DNA of 53,165 nt, from assembly GCA_027021615.1 (NCBI GenBank), contig JALUTY010000030.1, positions 1 through 53,165 of the forward strand, read 5' to 3'. Each line of letters begins with the position of its first letter. The first letter of the stretch is position 1. Under the pieces are notes generated by a model. The model saw only the letters and a program-made list of their open reading frames with translations. It did not search any database and was not told the DNA's origin. This DNA is from a bacterium. GTDB lineage: Bacteria; Desulfobacterota; Deferrisomatia; Deferrisomatales; Deferrisomataceae. The position numbers and the translations under genes are program-made. Shown in pieces: positions 47,554-53,165 of this stretch.

Positions 47554-48764
47554 GGCGCCTCCTCCTTGCCCCAGAGGGCCCGGGCGAACTTCCGACCGAA
47601 CCGCTCCCCCCGCTCCAGGTCGGCGTCGCTCGGGGCCCCCACGAACTCGAAGGGCTCGAGAACCTGATCCCAGCGGAGGGTCTCGAACCACCGCTCCAGC
47701 TCCCTCTGGGCCCCGCCGCTCCACCCGTAGCTGCCGAACCGGGCCACCTTCTTGGTCCGCACGGCCTTGCGGCCGGCCATGTCCAGCACGTGGGCCACGG
47801 GTGGGAACAGCCCGGCCTCGTAGGTGGGGGCCCCGATCAGAACCCCCGACCGGATCCACAGGGACGGCAGGATGTAGCTCACGTGGGCCCGGGTCACGTC
47901 GAAGATCTCCACCGGCACCCCTTCGGCCGACACCCCCTGGGCCACCGCGTTCATCACCGCCTCGGTGTTGCCGTACATGGACCCGTACAGCAGGGTGACC
48001 CCGGGGTCCCCCGCCTCCCTGGCGTACCGGGCCCACCGCTCGTAGAGCCCGACGATGCGGCCGGGATCCTTGCGCCAGATCAGGCCGTGGGAGGGCGCGA
48101 CCACGTCCACCCGAACCTCGGTCAGCTTGGCGATCGCCTTCAGGACCATGGGGCTGAACTTGGCCACGATGTTCACGTAGTAGCGCAGGGCCTCCTCCTC
48201 GTACCCGGCCAGGTCGGGGCACTGGTCGTCGAACACCCCGCCGCGCAGCGCGCCGTACCCGCCGAAGGCGTCGCAGGAGAACAGCACCCGCTCCGACTCC
48301 TCCAGGGTCATCATGGTCTCGGGCCAGTGCACGAACGGGGTCGAGAAGAACCGCAGGCTCCGGTTCCCCAGAGAGAGGACCTCGCCGTCGGCCACGGCCC
48401 GCACGTTTCTGCGGATCCCGTAGAACGAGTCCAGCAGGGCCACGGTCTTGTCCGTGCCCAGGATCGTGACCTGGGGCGCGATCCGGAGCAGGGTCCGCAG
48501 AAGCCCCGAGTGGTCGGGCTCCATGTGGTTGATCACCACGCAGTCCAGCGACCGGGGCTCTGCCACGGCCGCCACCTGGTCCAGGAACTCGTCCACCTTG
48601 ATGGCCTTGGCCAGGTCCACCACGGCCGTCCGCTCGCCGCGGACCAGGTACGCGTTGTACGACACCCCCCCTGGGGTGATCGGCCAAAGCCCCTCGAACA
48701 GGTCGGTGGTGCGGTCGTTCACGCCGATCCAGAAGATCCCGTCTCGGATTCTCACGGGGGGCAT
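47550..48764 (-). CDS. Flavodiiron protein (FprA/Roo; O2 or NO reductase)
   Basis: 404 residues. The beta-lactamase-like diiron domain has the HxExDH ligands in NHMEPDHSG at residues 80-85, a further His in FVHWPETM, Asp in FSCDAFGG and His in PSHGLIW. The C-terminal flavodoxin domain begins LLYGSMYGNTEAVM near 258. It reduces O2 to water or NO to N2O, fed by a rubredoxin or ferredoxin. No rubredoxin domain is fused. It is coupled to the PerR-like gene and downstream of rubrerythrin, separated by the repeat element. Confidence 0.95.
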   Translation of the reverse strand: MPPVRIRDGIFWIGVNDRTTDLFEGLWPITPGGVSYNAYLVRGERTAVVDLAKAIKVDEFLDQVAAVAEPRSLDCVVINHMEPDHSGLLRTLLRIAPQVTILGTDKTVALLDSFYGIRRNVRAVADGEVLSLGNRSLRFFSTPFVHWPETMMTLEESERVLFSCDAFGGYGALRGGVFDDQCPDLAGYEEEALRYYVNIVAKFSPMVLKAIAKLTEVRVDVVAPSHGLIWRKDPGRIVGLYERWARYAREAGDPGVTLLYGSMYGNTEAVMNAVAQGVSAEGVPVEIFDVTRAHVSYILPSLWIRSGVLIGAPTYEAGLFPPVAHVLDMAGRKAVRTKKVARFGSYGWSGGAQRELERWFETLRWDQVLEPFEFVGAPSDADLERGERFGRKFARALWGKEEAP

Positions 48765-48784
48765 GGCAACTCCTTTCGTTGAGC

Positions 48785-48960
48785 CGTAGGCCCGCTGGAA
48801 TGCTCAAAGGCTGGAAGGCTGGAAAGCTAGGAGGCTAGGAGGCTTAAGACCATGCCCCCCGAGACCGCGAGGTGACGCCAAAGAGGCGTGGCCATGCTTG
48901 GAACGATCTGAAATCAGACAGATTTTCAAGCGTCCTAGCCTCCTAGCGTCCTAGCGGAAG
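48785..48960 (+). repeat. Heptamer run and interspersed hairpin repeat, copy B
   Basis: Heptamers (GCTGGAA, AGGCTGG, AAGCTAG, GAGGCTA) precede the same roughly 115-bp element seen at 4696-4824. Its hairpin is 48878-48901 with stem arms GCGTGG/CCATGC in place of GCGTGA/TCACGC. The tail CTAGCGGAAGT ends right at the rubrerythrin stop codon. It fills the gap between the rubrerythrin and flavodiiron genes. Confidence 0.75.
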
Positions 48961-49536
48961 TTACCAGGCCTCGGCCAGGATCTCGAAGTGGGCCTGGGGA
49001 TGGGCGCACGAGGGACACCTTTCCGGAGCTTCCGGCCCCTCGTGGAGGTACCCGCAGTTCCGGCACCGCCACACCACCGGCTCGTCCCGGCGGAACACCC
49101 GCCCGGCCTCCACGTTGGCGGCCAGGGCCCGGTAGCGCTCCTCGTGGTGTTTCTCGGCCACCGCGATCGCCAGGAACACCTTGGCGATCTCTCCGAAGCC
49201 CTCCTCCCGGGCCACCCGGGCGAACTCGGGGTACATCTGGGTGTGCTCGTAGTTCTCGCCCGCGGCCGCGGCGAGCAGGTTCTCCAGGGTGGACCCGATC
49301 ACCCCGGCCGGAAACGCGGCCTGCACCTCGGCCTCGCCGCCCTCCAGGAACTTGAACAGCCGCTTCGCGTGCTCCTTCTCCTGATCCGCCGTCTCCTGGA
49401 AGATCGCCGAGATCTGTACGAACCCCTCTTTCTTGGCCTTGCTCGCGAAGTACGTGTACCGGTTGCGGGCCTGGGACTCGCCGCAGAACGCGGTGAGCAG
49501 GTTCCTCTCGGTGCGGGTTCCCTTGATCGACGCCAT
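48961..49536 (-). CDS. Rubrerythrin
   Basis: 191 residues. The ferritin-like diiron four-helix domain has the paired motifs ([22 protein letters not shown]-type [10 protein letters not shown] near 52; [12 protein letters not shown] near 95; AEKHHEERY near 130). The C-terminal rubredoxin domain reads [10 protein letters not shown] and CPSCAHPQ. It reduces hydrogen peroxide in the cytoplasm. Its own strong promoter lies upstream. It is upstream of fdp and perR on the same strand, separated by the repeat element. Confidence 0.95.
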   Translation of the reverse strand: MASIKGTRTERNLLTAFCGESQARNRYTYFASKAKKEGFVQISAIFQETADQEKEHAKRLFKFLEGGEAEVQAAFPAGVIGSTLENLLAAAAGENYEHTQMYPEFARVAREEGFGEIAKVFLAIAVAEKHHEERYRALAANVEAGRVFRRDEPVVWRCRNCGYLHEGPEAPERCPSCAHPQAHFEILAEAW

Positions 49537-49592
49537 GGTCCTCCTCCTGTGGTTGGGCCCGGCCGATGCCGGGCAGGTGATGGTCCGGCAAT

Positions 49593-49634
49593 ATCTTATC
49601 TACTACTTCTTCCTTGTCAATAAATTTTCTTATT
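49593..49634 (-). promoter_or_regulatory. Rubrerythrin promoter with overlapping AT-rich palindrome
   Basis: On the minus strand TTGACA (49615-49620) and TAAGAT (49593-49598) are 16 bases apart. The inverted repeat AATAAATTTTCTTATT (49619-49634) abuts the -35 and resembles PerR/Fur-type AT-rich boxes. The 49600-49645 stretch is the most AT-rich region around. The PerR-like protein is the likely regulator. Confidence 0.65.
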
Positions 49635-49670
49635 TATATGCTTCCGGGCCTGGATCTCCCACCTGACGGC

Positions 49671-49700
49671 TTGACACGCCATCCTTGCCCGCGGTAGCGT
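49671..49700 (+). promoter_or_regulatory. Sigma-70 promoter of the cobalamin operon
   Basis: TTGACA at 49671-49676, an 18-base spacer and TAGCGT at 49695-49700. Transcription would start just before the riboswitch at 49723. Confidence 0.6.
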
Positions 49701-49722
49701 ACACTTCACAACTTGGAACGAC

Positions 49723-49880
49723 GCCCGCCGGTGCCCCGCTGGGGCTGAAAAGGGAAGAGGGGTGCGAATCCCCCGCGGACCCGCCGCTGTGAGCGCTGAC
49801 GAAGGGCCACGAAGCCACTGGCCGGAAGGCTGGGAAGGCGGCCCCGAGGACGACGCGCGAGCCAGAAGACCTGCCGGCAT
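49723..49880 (+). ncRNA. Cobalamin riboswitch
   Basis: The conserved order of the AdoCbl/cobalamin element is visible: GCCGGTGCCCC near 49727, GGGGTGCGAATCCCCCGCGG near 49773, GACCCGCCGCTGT near 49787, then GGCCAC and CCACTGG, GGGAAGGCGG, and the B12 box GAGCCAGAAGACCTGCCGGC ending near 49878. It should switch off cobA and the downstream genes when cobalamin is present. Confidence 0.95.
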
Positions 49881-49950
49881 GGGCTGCCCACACGAACCTC
49901 CCCGGGCTCTTGGGAGGGTGGGATCGTGAAGCGGTGCTTCGAAAACGGGA

Positions 49951-49984
49951 AGCCCGCACGCCTTGGCGCGTGCGGGCTTTTTTT
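49951..49984 (+). terminator. Terminator of the cobalamin riboswitch (expression platform)
   Basis: AGCCCGCACGC pairs with GCGTGCGGGCT around a short loop and is followed by seven T residues. It lies about 70 bases after the B12 box, so ligand binding probably favours this terminator before cobA. Confidence 0.9.
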
Positions 49985-50017
49985 GTGGCGCGCCGGCGCC
50001 GGGGAGACGCGGGAGCG

Positions 50018-50845
50018 GTGTCAGGAAAGGCCTATTTGGTGGGCGCCGGACCGGGGCGGCCCGATCTGATCACGGTGCGGGGGCTTCGGGTCCTGCGGCG
50101 GGCCGAGGTGGTGATGTACGACCGGCTCGTGGCAAAGGCGCTGGTGGACGAGGCACCGACTGCGGCCGAACGCATCGACGTGGGCAAGGCCCCGGGCCGC
50201 CACGCGCTGCCCCAGGACCGGATCAACCAGATCCTCGTGGAGCGGGTGCGGGCCGGCCGGCGGGTGGTGCGCCTAAAGGGGGGTGACCCGTTCGTGCTGG
50301 GGCGGGGAGGCGAAGAAGCCCTGGCCCTCGCGGGGGCGGGCCTCCCGTTCGAGGTGGTCCCTGGCGTGAGCTCGGCCGTTGCCGTGCCGGCCTACGCCGG
50401 GGTGCCGGTGACCCACCGGGGGGTGGCCCACGCCTTCGCCGTGGTCACCGGCCACCGTTCGAACGGGCAGGAGGGGCCGGACTGGGAAGCCGTGGCCCGG
50501 GTGCCCACCCTGGTCGTCCTCATGGGCATGGGACGCCTGCCCCGGATCTGCGAGGAGCTGCTCCGCGCGGGCCGCGCCCCCGACACGCCCGCGATGGCGG
50601 TGCAGCACGGCACCGCCGAGCGGCAGCGGGTGGTGAGGGCGACCCTCGCCACCCTCCCGATCCGGGCCCAGGAACTGGGTCTGGGCGCCCCGGCCACGGT
50701 CGTGGTGGGCGAGGTGGTGGGCCTGGCCCAGGACCTGGCCTGGTTCCGCCCGGGCGCTCGCCGGGACGAGACCGCGGCGGAGCAAACCGAGGAAGCCCCC
50801 GGGCATGCGCCCTCCCTGCCCTGGAGAAAAGCGGTCCCCGATTGA
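50018..50845 (+). CDS. cobA: Uroporphyrinogen-III C-methyltransferase
   Basis: 275 residues. SAM-dependent bismethylation of uroporphyrinogen III to precorrin-2, the first committed step to cobalamin and siroheme. Typical motifs: AYLVGAGPGRPDLITVRGLR at the N-terminus, DRLV, RLKGGDPFVLGRGGEEA near 85, VPGVSSAVAVPAYAGVPVTH near 115 and LMGMGRL near 163. No siroheme synthase (CysG dehydrogenase/ferrochelatase) domain is fused. The GTG at 50018 starts where homology begins. Controlled by the riboswitch and terminator immediately upstream. Confidence 0.95.
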   Translation: MSGKAYLVGAGPGRPDLITVRGLRVLRRAEVVMYDRLVAKALVDEAPTAAERIDVGKAPGRHALPQDRINQILVERVRAGRRVVRLKGGDPFVLGRGGEEALALAGAGLPFEVVPGVSSAVAVPAYAGVPVTHRGVAHAFAVVTGHRSNGQEGPDWEAVARVPTLVVLMGMGRLPRICEELLRAGRAPDTPAMAVQHGTAERQRVVRATLATLPIRAQELGLGAPATVVVGEVVGLAQDLAWFRPGARRDETAAEQTEEAPGHAPSLPWRKAVPD

Positions 50846-50879
50846 GACCCCAACCCGAGCTCCGTCTGGAGGTGGAACC

Positions 50880-51140
50880 ATGAACACCGGCACCGTTCTG
50901 TACGTAACCGATGCGAAGCACGCCCCCGACCCCGTGGAGCTCCCGGCCCGGGCCGCCGCCCTGGGCTTCGATCCCCACTGGGTGGCCGTGGCAGGCTCGG
51001 CTCCCGGCTGGCCCACGCCCCAGGATGCCATGCTGTCCCTGGCCGAGCGGGGCGCCCACCGGATCGAGTTCCGGGCCGCGCACCCCGAGCCGGCCGGGAA
51101 GATTCGGGTTTCAGCCCACGGATACCGAATGCTGGGGTGA
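50880..51140 (+). CDS. Small conserved-looking protein of unknown function
   Basis: 86 residues between cobA and cbiK with good ribosome binding (GGAGG) before ATG 50880 and similar codon use to the neighbours. It reads MNTGTVLYVTDAKHAPDPVE and later LGFDPHWVAVAGSAPGW, with no signal peptide or membrane helix. No domain is recognised. Because it sits inside the riboswitch-controlled pair of tetrapyrrole genes, a role in cobalt or precorrin handling is a guess only. Confidence 0.65.
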   Translation: MNTGTVLYVTDAKHAPDPVELPARAAALGFDPHWVAVAGSAPGWPTPQDAMLSLAERGAHRIEFRAAHPEPAGKIRVSAHGYRMLG

Positions 51141-51187
51141 GCCCCGGCGAGTCCCCATTCCCCTATTTCCCCCAGAAAGGAGGAACC

Positions 51188-52117
51188 ATGCGACGTTGGA
51201 CCCTGACCCTTCCCCTTCTGATCCTGGCGGCCCTGTGGGCCGTGCCCGGGCCGGCGGGTGCGGCCCAGCTGCTGACCCGAACCCTCAAGGACAAGCCGGC
51301 CATCGTGATCGCGGCCTTCGGCACCAGCACCCGGGCCCAGGTCACGTTCGACGCCTTCGAGAAGCAGCTTCGCAAGGAGGTGCCCGGCTACGAGATCCGC
51401 TGGGCGTTCACCTCGGAGATCATCCGGGAGCGGGTCAACAAGCGCTGGGCCAAGCAGGGCATCCAGAAGCGCCTCAAGAGCCTGCAGCAGACCCTCGGCG
51501 ACCTGGAGGCCGAGGGGTACACCAAGGTGGTGGTGCAGCCCCTGCACATCTTCCCGGGCGAGGAGTACGAGGAGGTCTTGAGGATCGTGGAGCACTACCC
51601 GGGTCTGCGGATCGAGACCGGCGAGACCCTGCTCCAGCGGTGGGAGAGCCTGTTCGAGGTGGTGGAGGTGATCTCCCAGGACTTCCTGCCCCCCGAGGAG
51701 GGGTGCAACGTGCTCGCCGCCCACGGCACGCCCTCGTCCCACGTGGGGTCGAACATCACCTACCTGGGCCTGGAGCGGCACCTGTCCAAGAAGTACCCCA
51801 ACGCCTTCCTGGGCGCGGTGGACGGTATCATCACTCGCGAGGACGCCCTGGGCGCGGCCAAGGCCTGCTCCAAGAAGCGGGTGCGGTTCATCCCGTTCAT
51901 GTACGTGGCCGGCGACCACATCATGAACGACATCATGGGCGACGAAGAGGACCCCAAGAACCCCAGCTGGAACACCGAGCTCAGACGGGCCGGCATCCAG
52001 ACCGACGTGACCACGGTGACCTATGAGGGCGACACCTACTACAAGGGCCTGGGCTTCTACCCGGAGGTCAACGAGATCTTCATCAAGGAGATCCAAAGGG
52101 CCCTGAAGCGCCTGTAG
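51188..52117 (+). CDS. cbiK: Exported sirohydrochlorin cobaltochelatase (CbiK-type)
   Basis: 309 residues with a clear signal peptide (LTLPLLILAALWAVPGPAGA), so the enzyme should act in the periplasm, like the CbiKP form of Desulfovibrio. CbiK features: IVIAAFGTSTRAQVTFDAF near 40, the metal-site His in VVQPLHIFPGEEY near 118, and His in AAHGTPSSHVG near 180, then FMYVAGDHIMNDIMG. It inserts cobalt into sirohydrochlorin, or may bind heme or metal for transport. The start at 51188 is behind AAGGAGG. Confidence 0.92.
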   Translation: MRRWTLTLPLLILAALWAVPGPAGAAQLLTRTLKDKPAIVIAAFGTSTRAQVTFDAFEKQLRKEVPGYEIRWAFTSEIIRERVNKRWAKQGIQKRLKSLQQTLGDLEAEGYTKVVVQPLHIFPGEEYEEVLRIVEHYPGLRIETGETLLQRWESLFEVVEVISQDFLPPEEGCNVLAAHGTPSSHVGSNITYLGLERHLSKKYPNAFLGAVDGIITREDALGAAKACSKKRVRFIPFMYVAGDHIMNDIMGDEEDPKNPSWNTELRRAGIQTDVTTVTYEGDTYYKGLGFYPEVNEIFIKEIQRALKRL

Positions 52118-52148
52118 CCCAACCCCGGTCCCAAACGCTCCTTTCGTC

Positions 52149-52181
52149 GTGGGGGAGGGGTTCCCTCCCCCACCTTTTTTT
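52149..52181 (+). terminator. Intrinsic terminator after cbiK
   Basis: GTGGGGGAGGG (52149-52159) pairs with CCCTCCCCCAC (52163-52173) around a three-base loop, followed by a C and seven T residues. Confidence 0.92.
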
Positions 52182-52218
52182 GGACCGGCCCCCAGACCTT
52201 TCGGGAGACGACCACGAG

Positions 52219-52791
52219 ATGCACTCGAAACACCGGCTCCGCTGGCCCGTGTGGCACCGCGTGGGCAGCGCGGCCGTGGCGCTGCCCCTGGTGTTCTACG
52301 CGGCCACGGGGGTGCTGCTGAACCACCGCCAGGCGTTCGACTACTTTCAGGACCGCACCGCCCGGGCCCGGCCGGTGGCGAAAAAGGACCTGGGGCCCCT
52401 ACGGGAGTTCCTGGCGTTCTACAAGGCCGAGATCGGCCGGGACGACGACCCCGCGGTGATCCGGATCCAGAACGGACGGACCGTGGAGTTCCTGTACGGC
52501 TCCCACGGCCGGGTCACCTATGTGATCGACCCCGAGGCCGGCCGGATGACCCGGATCGAGAAACGGCCGGTGGAGCCGTGGAGCACCCTCAACCGGCTCC
52601 ACAAGGCGTTCAAGACCCCCGGGTCCTGGGTCTGGCTCGCGGACCTAGTGTCGGCTCTGCTGGTGGCCTCGCTCGTGACCGGCCTGGCCGTTCCGGGGGC
52701 CTGGCGCCGGACCTGGCGGCACCTGGCCCTGTGGGGCGCCGTGTTCACGGTGCTGCTGTTGGGAATGGTGTGGGCCGCGTGGGGGGCCTGA
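52219..52791 (+). CDS. PepSY-type two-helix membrane protein
   Basis: 190 residues. A first helix (AVALPLVFYAATGVLLNHRQ, about 16-35) is followed by a soluble periplasmic loop with PepSY-like features (FLYGSHGRVTYVIDPEAGRM), then WSTLNRLHKAFKTPGSWVWL and helices near 145-190. This is the pattern of PepSY-associated TM proteins, some of which work in iron or siderophore reduction. The following gene is a porin-like protein, in line with a metal-uptake locus. Function otherwise unknown. Confidence 0.78.
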   Translation: MHSKHRLRWPVWHRVGSAAVALPLVFYAATGVLLNHRQAFDYFQDRTARARPVAKKDLGPLREFLAFYKAEIGRDDDPAVIRIQNGRTVEFLYGSHGRVTYVIDPEAGRMTRIEKRPVEPWSTLNRLHKAFKTPGSWVWLADLVSALLVASLVTGLAVPGAWRRTWRHLALWGAVFTVLLLGMVWAAWGA

Positions 52792-52852
52792 CAGACGCCT
52801 TTGTCGGGTGTGGGGCCTGGGGTCTGCTGCCGGCCGCGTGCAGCCCCCCGAC

Positions 52853-52970
52853 AGACCCCATGGCCTCGCACATTGGGCGGCGGCCCGGGAGCCGCCCGGC
52901 CGCTGAGCTGCCCAGCCGCCTACCGGGCCACAGGCCCGACTGACCACTGATCACTGACCATTGAAGTTCT
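52853..52970 (+). repeat. Interspersed repeat, copy 3
   Basis: GACCCCATGGCCTCGCACAT and CGGGAGCCGCCCGGCCGCTG lead into regular 7-bp units, ending CTGACCA, CTGATCA, CTGACCA, TTGAAGT. Same arrangement as 166-272 (head, GC core, heptamers, GAAGTTCT tail). It lies just upstream of the porin-like gene at 52988. Confidence 0.7.
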
Positions 52971-52987
52971 TGGGAGGAAAACGACCG

Positions 52988-53165
52988 ATGTTGACCCGCC
53001 GTCTCACCGCCGCAACCGCCCTGGTCCTCGCCTTTCCGCTCGCCTCGGCGGCGACCACGCTGGAGGAGCGGGTGGAGGCGTTGGAGAAGAAGAACGCCGA
53101 GCTCTACCACACCCTGCAGCAGAAGAAGCAGGCCGGCCTGATGACCAAGATCTCCGAGAAGATCT
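52988..53165 (+). CDS. Outer-membrane porin-like protein, N-terminal fragment (cut by window edge)
   Basis: 59 residues visible. Signal peptide LTRRLTAATALVLAFPLASA, then a coiled coil (TLEERVEALEKKNAELYHTL) and KISEKI where a beta barrel would begin. This layout matches porins with a periplasmic trimerisation coiled coil, including LbtU-type siderophore porins. Only the start is present, so the family is a guess. The gene has GGAGG ahead of the ATG and follows repeat copy 3. Confidence 0.6.
   Translation, partial: MLTRRLTAATALVLAFPLASAATTLEERVEALEKKNAELYHTLQQKKQAGLMTKISEKI

Noticed and set aside
47077-48807. Single 576-residue reading frame across the Fur and flavodiiron genes
   Set aside because: Only the last 158 codons match Fur; the rest is an out-of-frame shadow of the flavodiiron gene, which has its own start and overlap.

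Overview
The window looks like a piece of chromosome from a high-GC, Gram-negative anaerobe of the Desulfuromonadota / deltaproteobacterial type (inference). Supporting features are a CooS-type CO dehydrogenase with its ferredoxin and flavoprotein, a two-subunit methylmalonyl-CoA mutase, a Geobacter-like type IV pilus set (pilB-T-C-S-R plus a sigma-54 pilA promoter), a periplasmic CbiK chelatase, rubrerythrin and flavodiiron protein, and a small multiheme cytochrome. I saw no rRNA, tRNA or CRISPR.

Layout. 1-62: 5' end of a HAD hydrolase (minus). 360-4329: CO-oxidation operon (flavoprotein, CooF-like ferredoxin, CooS). 4843-6662: ribF-aroE. 6711-13783: pilB, pilT, pilC, pilS, pilR. 13952-19082 (minus): methylmalonyl-CoA epimerase, both mutase subunits and a U32 peptidase/hydroxylase-family protein, with a HepT-like remnant behind it. 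19461-28628: sigma-54/PilR-type promoter, a long leader, pilA, two further pilins, and a surface-modification block (TPR membrane protein, methyltransferase, GT2-GtrA glycosyltransferase, a TMTC-like TPR membrane protein and a TfpX/TfpZ-type pilin accessory protein). The TMTC-like gene lies between two copies of a roughly 230-bp MITE-like repeat. 29052-32185: J-domain protein, glycosyltransferase, a candidate small RNA, cold-shock protein, acyltransferase. 32203-36198: retropepsin-like protease, an rph-rdgB-membrane protein operon, amidase, thioredoxin-like protein. 36393-41722: dnaJ-hspR-comEC and a response-regulator diguanylate cyclase. 41738-46959: hisS, tetraheme cytochrome, aspS, Rrf2 regulator, gap. 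47077-49536 (minus): oxidative-stress block (rubrerythrin, flavodiiron protein, PerR-like Fur). 49671-52117: cobalamin riboswitch with terminator, cobA, a small unknown gene and exported cbiK. 52219 to the end: a PepSY-type membrane protein and the start of a probable porin.

How it works together. PilS/PilR probably drive pilA from the sigma-54 promoter, PilB/PilT power extension and retraction, and the genes behind pilA may decorate or diversify the pilin. CooS, CooF and the flavoprotein would pass electrons from CO to a nicotinamide or other acceptor. The vitamin B12-dependent mutase and the B12-riboswitch-controlled precorrin genes form a second theme.

The most distinctive non-coding signal is a set of interspersed intergenic repeats. 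One is a roughly 120-bp element with a hairpin whose stem differs between copies by paired changes. Another is a roughly 115-bp element in three copies, and a third is the MITE-like element. Degenerate 7-bp tandem repeats occur in about ten places, including inside the U32 gene.
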